NCBI GenBank assembly: GCA_900551605.1 | Contig: URWS01000016.1 | Location: 1-11,524 of the forward strand | Reading direction: 5' to 3' | Source of the DNA: an uncultured Collinsella sp. | GTDB lineage: Bacteria; Actinomycetota; Coriobacteriia; Coriobacteriales; Coriobacteriaceae | Length of the DNA: 11,524 bases | In this document: piece after piece, positions 8,074 to 11,524 of the stretch | How the letters are laid out: every line of letters begins with the position of its first letter | Position numbering within the stretch: the stretch's first letter is position 1 | Position numbers and translations under genes: made by a program | Notes under the pieces: model-generated | What the model was told of the DNA's origin: nothing | Database searches by the model: none | Seen by the model: the letters and a program-made list of their open reading frames with translations, nothing else

Positions 8074-9396
8074 TTAGTCGTCCTTGTCGTCCTTCATGAC
8101 AACGGTGGTCTCGGTGTGGCTGAAGGTGTCGTGCTTCTCGACCAAGTCGAGCTCGCCGCAGTACTCGTCGGCGTGAGTCGCCTCGTTGGCCGTCTTGAGC
8201 TGGCCTACCAGCAGCACGTCTCCGATGATCACGATGATCAGCGGCGCAACGATGTTGATGAGGATGCCCTCGACATCGAAGGTGAGGTAGCCCGGATCGA
8301 AGGCGTATCCGCCCATAAAGAGAATTCGGGAGAGAACAAATCCGATCACAAAGAACAGCACCGAGGCGATAGCGAGCTTGGGCTTGGAGCAGGGAAGCTC
8401 GCCGACCATACGGCCGGTTTGGCCGTTCATGGCAAACAGGTAGCTCTTGCCGTTCCACGAGGTGGAAAGCATCCACACGGGGAACAGGGCGTAGTTGCTG
8501 TCCTTCCAGGTGTAGTCGAGCTGCTTGCTTTCGACCGTGGCGTCGTCGTACTCGTCGATGACGGTCTCGCGCAGGGCTGAGATCGTGCTCTCCTCCATAC
8601 GACGCTCGGCGCGCGCCTTGCAGGTCTCGCAATCCTCGTCATAGCGGTTGGCGATGTAGCCGGGCATATAGGCGACCGAGAACGGGCGCAGCGCGTCGTA
8701 GTCAAACGGCTCGATGGCGTCCATATGGCCGTCGGGCATCTTGGACGATCCGTCGACGGGTACGCGCTCAAACGAGATATTGCCCTTACGGTAGGCGTCG
8801 TAGTGGTCGGTGGTCGTGACGGTGCGGTCGGATTCCTCGGTTACAGTCTCGTTGGTTGCGTCAAAGTACACTTCGCCGTCCACGCGGGCGCCGTAGAGCC
8901 AAAACGGCACGTAGACGCCTTGGACTTCGTCGATGTGGTTGCCGGTGACAAAGCTCTTGGGCAGCAGGATCTTGCCCTTGTAGTGCTCCTTGAGTGCGGC
9001 CGTGACGTCGTCGCGCCCGAGCTTAAACGGAATCACCAGGTCGGGCGAGAAGTCGCCAGAGAGCTGGCCGGGCGCCACGGCGGAGTTGCCGCAGTACGGG
9101 CAGGTGGTGACGGCGACGGTGCCGTCGGACACGAGCTCGGCGCCACACGACGAGCAGATATAGCCGGCGTTTTGGGCCAGTTCCTGCACCGCATCGTCGG
9201 ATGCGGGCTTGGATGTTGCGGCCGCCGCATCGGCTTTGGCATCTGCCTTGTCCTGGCGCTCGCGATAGAGAGCCTCGACCTCTTCGACTTCAAAGCGCGA
9301 GTCGCAGTAGTCACAGACGAGCTTTTGCTCGGCGCTGGCAAAATGCAGCGGGCCGCCACACGCGGGGCACTGATAGTTAACGCTTTCGAAGGCCAT
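8074..9396 (-). CDS. TFIIB-type zinc-ribbon membrane protein (YdjG-like)
   Basis: A 440-aa protein with two N-terminal four-Cys zinc ribbons: C10, C13, C28, C31 and C81, C84, C99, C102, separated by an Ala/Asp-rich charged helix. A long soluble region (about 115-335) follows, with conserved-looking LVIPFKLGRDDV, YVPFWLYGA and ALFPVWMLS. Two membrane helices come near the C-terminus (about 341-360 and 377-397), then a charged tail. Databases usually call such proteins TFIIB-type zinc ribbon-containing; that refers to the ribbon only, and a role in transcription is unlikely. The ribbons would face the cytoplasm. The start ATG at 9396 has AAAGGA 6 bases upstream and lies 24 bases after the DUF4428 gene, so the two are co-transcribed. 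The layout resembles B. subtilis YdjG, encoded with PspA and YdjI. The function in this organism is inferred from that context. Confidence 0.87.
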   Translation of the reverse strand: MAFESVNYQCPACGGPLHFASAEQKLVCDYCDSRFEVEEVEALYRERQDKADAKADAAAATSKPASDDAVQELAQNAGYICSSCGAELVSDGTVAVTTCPYCGNSAVAPGQLSGDFSPDLVIPFKLGRDDVTAALKEHYKGKILLPKSFVTGNHIDEVQGVYVPFWLYGARVDGEVYFDATNETVTEESDRTVTTTDHYDAYRKGNISFERVPVDGSSKMPDGHMDAIEPFDYDALRPFSVAYMPGYIANRYDEDCETCKARAERRMEESTISALRETVIDEYDDATVESKQLDYTWKDSNYALFPVWMLSTSWNGKSYLFAMNGQTGRMVGELPCSKPKLAIASVLFFVIGFVLSRILFMGGYAFDPGYLTFDVEGILINIVAPLIIVIIGDVLLVGQLKTANEATHADEYCGELDLVEKHDTFSHTETTVVMKDDKDD

Positions 9397-9420
9397 GATC
9401 GGTCCTTTCCGTGCCGAGGG

Positions 9421-10158
9421 CTATGCGCCGATGGCGCCGCCGCAGTATTCGCAGCGCCCACTGGCATCGGGAATGGTGGTGGCGCCGCAGAAGGGGCAGG
9501 TCACCGCGGTCTTGGGGGCCTTGGCGGCAACGACGCTATCGCGCGTCTCCTGACGCAGCTGCACCAGCGCGTCGCGGACTTCGGTTGCCTGACGCTTGGC
9601 CTCGCGGTACTCGATGGATCCGCGCTGCTCGATGGTGGAGTCGTTCACGCGCAGGTCGATCTCGGTAAAGTACGGCGTGTTGACGTGGATGGTCAGATTG
9701 AAGTCGTAATCCAGGTCGTAGCGCGGCGGGTCATAACTCTCACGCTCGCCGTCCTTGGTCTCGCGATAGATCTCGGTGCGGTGCTCGTCGATATCCATAT
9801 CGCAGCCGAGCACCTGCGAAAACTCGATGATGTCGGGGTTGGCGTCGCGCCAGCGCGTCTGCGAGGTAATGATCAGCAGGCCCGCGTCCTCGTCGAGCAT
9901 AATATTGGTGCGCCCGGCCGAGAGCGTGCGCGTGGGGTTGAACGATGCCAGGCGCTCGGCGTTAGCCTCGCGATAGGCGAGCTGCTCGCGAATGTCGTCC
10001 GCGGTGCTAGAACGATAACCGCCAAAGAAGGGAGAGAGCTTGCCGACGCATTCTTTGCACAGGTAGCCTTCGTTGATCTTGGTCTTACCTAGAAGTCCCA
10101 GCTCGGTACCGCAAATCGCGCACTCTTTCTTCTCGAACATCTTGTCAAAGAAGCCCAT
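9421..10158 (-). CDS. DUF4428 protein with N- and C-terminal zinc ribbons
   Basis: A 245-aa soluble protein. The N-terminus is a DUF4428-type zinc ribbon (C13, C16, C34, C37 in CAICGTELGLLGKTK and YLCKEC). The middle (about 75-180) is a beta-rich domain (NIMLDEDAGLLIITSQ, DLDYDFNLTIHVNTPYF) resembling small PH-like or bacterial lipid/peptide-binding folds, though I cannot assign it. A helix (about 185-210) leads to a second ribbon with C221, C224, C236, C239. There is no signal peptide or membrane helix. It is the first gene of the minus-strand operon. ATG at 10158 is preceded by GGGAGG 5 bases upstream, a strong RBS. It probably binds zinc and acts with the zinc-ribbon and SPFH proteins encoded next. 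The biochemical role is unknown for this family. Confidence 0.87.
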   Translation of the reverse strand: MGFFDKMFEKKECAICGTELGLLGKTKINEGYLCKECVGKLSPFFGGYRSSTADDIREQLAYREANAERLASFNPTRTLSAGRTNIMLDEDAGLLIITSQTRWRDANPDIIEFSQVLGCDMDIDEHRTEIYRETKDGERESYDPPRYDLDYDFNLTIHVNTPYFTEIDLRVNDSTIEQRGSIEYREAKRQATEVRDALVQLRQETRDSVVAAKAPKTAVTCPFCGATTIPDASGRCEYCGGAIGA

Positions 10159-10255
10159 GGTTGCCTCCCATCAACAGGTAGCGTGTGTCACTTTTGATGA
10201 TGGGGGAGCGCGCGATCTTTCACGATACCCAGACGGCTCAAGAGGTCTCCACAAC

Positions 10256-10270
10256 TGGGACACATGGCCC
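10256..10270. repeat. Short motif shared with 1617-1631
   Basis: TGGGACACATGGCCC here and TGGGACATGCGGCCC at 1617-1631 share both ends (TGGGACA and GGCCC) at equal length and differ only in the middle four bases. Each is followed by a T-rich stretch, and both lie in non-coding gaps. They may be parts of a dispersed intergenic repeat, but two copies are too few to say. Confidence 0.3.
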
Positions 10271-10287
10271 ATTTTTCATCCCCAAAT

Positions 10288-10356
10288 AACTTGCGGTGAA
10301 ATAGTTCCTAAATGTGGGCCATAGAAGGCCAAACAGGAACTATTCCACCGCAACTT
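10288..10356. repeat. Long imperfect inverted repeat (MITE- or REP-like hairpin)
   Basis: TTGCGGTGAAATAGTTCCT (10291-10309) is the reverse complement of 10335-10353 at 18 of 19 positions (A10299 faces C10345). Two more outer pairs at 10288-10289/10355-10356 follow one mismatch. The 25-nt interior contains a further GGCC/GGCC pair (10317-10320 with 10327-10330) around ATAGAA. It lies between the 3' end of the DUF1593 gene and the start of the DUF4428 operon. It has no gene inside and no strong U tract. It could terminate DUF1593 transcription or be a mobile-type palindromic repeat. Confidence 0.75.
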
Positions 10357-10361
10357 CTGGG

Positions 10362-10467
10362 TAGTCATCGGGGACGTTCTTAAACGACTAGTCGTTGGGG
10401 GCAGTCTTCGGCCACTCATTGGGGACGTACTTAAATGAGTAGCGGTTGGGGACAGTCTTTGCCGAAT
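10362..10467. repeat. Two tandem 51-bp repeat units with covarying hairpins
   Basis: Unit 1 (10366-10416) and unit 2 (10417-10467) match at 40 of 51 positions without gaps; shared cores are GGGGACGT, CTTAAA and CAGTCTT. Each unit can form a stem around its GGGGACGT core: TAGTC 10362-10366 with GACTA 10386-10390 in the first, and ACTCATT 10414-10420 with AATGAGT 10434-10440 in the second. The G-C pair 10364/10388 becomes C-G at 10415/10439, a compensatory change. Unit 1 also holds a perfect 14-bp palindrome AACGACTAGTCGTT (10383-10396). The rest of 10159-10484 shows no gene. Confidence 0.75.
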
Positions 10468-10484
10468 GTGGGTGCCGCCGCTTA

Positions 10485-11524
10485 CTACGCGACGGTGATG
10501 GCGACCTGGGCGTAGCGGGTGCAGGGACGCTCCGCGCGGGTTTTAATGCTGAGGGTGAGCACGAAGCGGTCACCGGGTTGTGCATCGGTGGGCACGGTGA
10601 ACGTGGCGTTCGTCGCGCATTCCTGCCACAGCGACAGATCTTGGGCGCCTGCATAGCGCGACGGTCCCATGGTGACATTCCAATGCGCGTCGAAGCTCCT
10701 AGCATCGTGGTCGACGATGGTCGCTGCAAGGTCAATGCGCTCACCGGCGGCGGCGCTCATGTCGCCCGTGACCTCGGCAACATACGCCGGATGCGAGCAG
10801 GCCGCGGGCTCATGGGCGCACCACTGCGCGCGAGCGGCGAAGTCTTCCTGGTAGGCGCGCAGATAGGGGTTGGGGTTGCCGTCCACCGGCGTACCTATGG
10901 CAGCAAAACCGGCAGGCGCATCTGAGTCGGGATGCCCGTCAAGGAACATGCGGCCGAGCAACGTGTCAAAGTCGCGGTTATCGATGCCGCGCAGGCCAAA
11001 CGGCAGCAGCGGAATATAGGTCATCGAGTCGCCCTCGGCCATAAAATCGCCGCGCTCAAATTGCATCGCGGGCATGCCTTCTAAGCCCCAATCCAAGCGG
11101 GCATGCTTGCCAAACTGGAACCGCTCGGGCTCGTTTTCGTACACCTTGCCATCGCCATAGAGCATATAGCGCGCCATAAGGGGACCGTTGCCCTGCGTGA
11201 GATTTTGCTCGGGCCAGGGAGCCTGAAAGAGCGGCAGCGTATCGGGCTGAGCCATCTTGGCATCGACATAGCCGCCATACATATAGGGCACACACCAAAA
11301 GATGAGATCGGGGAAGAGCTCATGCCCATGGTCGAGCCAAGAATTGTCCTGCCCCACACCATCGGCAACGCCCATCACGCGTACCTTCTGATAGACACAC
11401 TGTTGCACAGAAGGCCATTCGGGTGTGGCGCGATAGCGCTCGGCAATGCTCATCAGGGCGCGAACGATCGTATTCATACCGCCCCAACTGAGCAGCCAAA
11501 GCGTGCGCGGGTCATCATCCAAAA
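10485..11524 (-). CDS. DUF1593 nucleoside-hydrolase-like protein, 3' part (5' end beyond window)
   Basis: The frame is open to the right edge, so the gene is incomplete; about 346 C-terminal residues are visible. The TTG at 11520-11522 is just an internal Leu codon, not a supported start. The opening DDDPRTLWLLSWGGMNTIVRAL matches the DUF1593 pattern in which a conserved WGG strand follows RPLW. Later come DLIFWCVPYMYGG and EGDSMTYIPLLPFGLRG, the aspartyl/Ser loop region of the family. After DFAARAQWC comes the beta-sandwich domain typical of these proteins, ending TRYAQVAITVA (compare LTRYQRVIVTV-type ends of the Sde182-like C-terminal domain). The family is annotated as cellulose-binding or nucleoside-hydrolase-like, and substrates are generally unproven. 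Any signal peptide would be in the missing part. Tandem stops TAG TAA close the gene at 10487-10482. Confidence 0.85.
   Translation of the reverse strand, partial: LDDDPRTLWLLSWGGMNTIVRALMSIAERYRATPEWPSVQQCVYQKVRVMGVADGVGQDNSWLDHGHELFPDLIFWCVPYMYGGYVDAKMAQPDTLPLFQAPWPEQNLTQGNGPLMARYMLYGDGKVYENEPERFQFGKHARLDWGLEGMPAMQFERGDFMAEGDSMTYIPLLPFGLRGIDNRDFDTLLGRMFLDGHPDSDAPAGFAAIGTPVDGNPNPYLRAYQEDFAARAQWCAHEPAACSHPAYVAEVTGDMSAAAGERIDLAATIVDHDARSFDAHWNVTMGPSRYAGAQDLSLWQECATNATFTVPTDAQPGDRFVLTLSIKTRAERPCTRYAQVAITVA

Noticed and set aside
10362..10467. Tandem repeats considered as a CRISPR array or small RNA gene.
   Set aside because: Only two diverged units exist, with no unique spacers between conserved repeats and no cas gene. 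No promoter or terminator for an independent RNA could be identified.
11520..11522. TTG as the start of the DUF1593 gene.
   Set aside because: The frame stays open to the window edge and the known domain begins before this point. There is no room to see an RBS, so the gene is partial.

Overview
The window is most likely one end of an assembled contig from a GC-rich Gram-positive gut actinobacterium of the Coriobacteriia, probably Collinsella-like. This is an inference from the strong G/C third-codon preference, the SD-led short-spaced operons, and the gene content (PTS-type GH1 enzyme, YdjI-type SPFH protein with zinc ribbons, DUF4428, DUF1593). No rRNA or marker gene is present to prove it. 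The first 47 bases are not biological: they are an Illumina/Nextera library adapter (P5 tail, i5 index, read-1 transposon end) left on the contig.

Layout, left to right. (1) Adapter, 1-47. (2) A complete GH1 6-phospho-beta-glucosidase gene (+), closed by a textbook terminator. (3) A tightly coupled three-gene signalling operon (+): a multi-membrane-span protein with a degenerate kinase-like cytoplasmic part, a five-span sensor histidine kinase, and a NarL/LuxR-type response regulator. The second and third genes are joined by an ATGA overlap, and the first and second are joined stop-to-start. (4) A convergent intergenic region with two very strong perfect hairpins. (5) A four-gene operon on the minus strand, read from right to left: DUF4428 zinc-ribbon protein, TFIIB-type zinc-ribbon protein with two membrane helices, SPFH/virion-core protein with two C-terminal zinc ribbons, and a lipoprotein. 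(6) A 326-bp non-coding region (10159-10484) holding a long inverted repeat and a tandem 51-bp repeat whose hairpin stems covary. (7) The 3' part of a DUF1593 (nucleoside-hydrolase-like) gene (-) that runs off the right edge.

How the genes may work together. The GH1 enzyme would cleave phosphorylated beta-glucosides delivered by a PTS lying beyond the contig end. The sensor, kinase and regulator look like a self-contained three-component signalling unit whose signal and target are unknown. The minus-strand operon resembles the Bacillus subtilis ydjG/ydjI part of the PspA (YdjF) membrane-stress module, but with no PspA gene in view and with six zinc ribbons across three proteins. A membrane-surveillance role is the best inference. 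The most interesting items are this zinc-ribbon/SPFH/lipoprotein operon, the pseudokinase-like sensor paired with an active kinase, and the structured repeats at 10288-10467.
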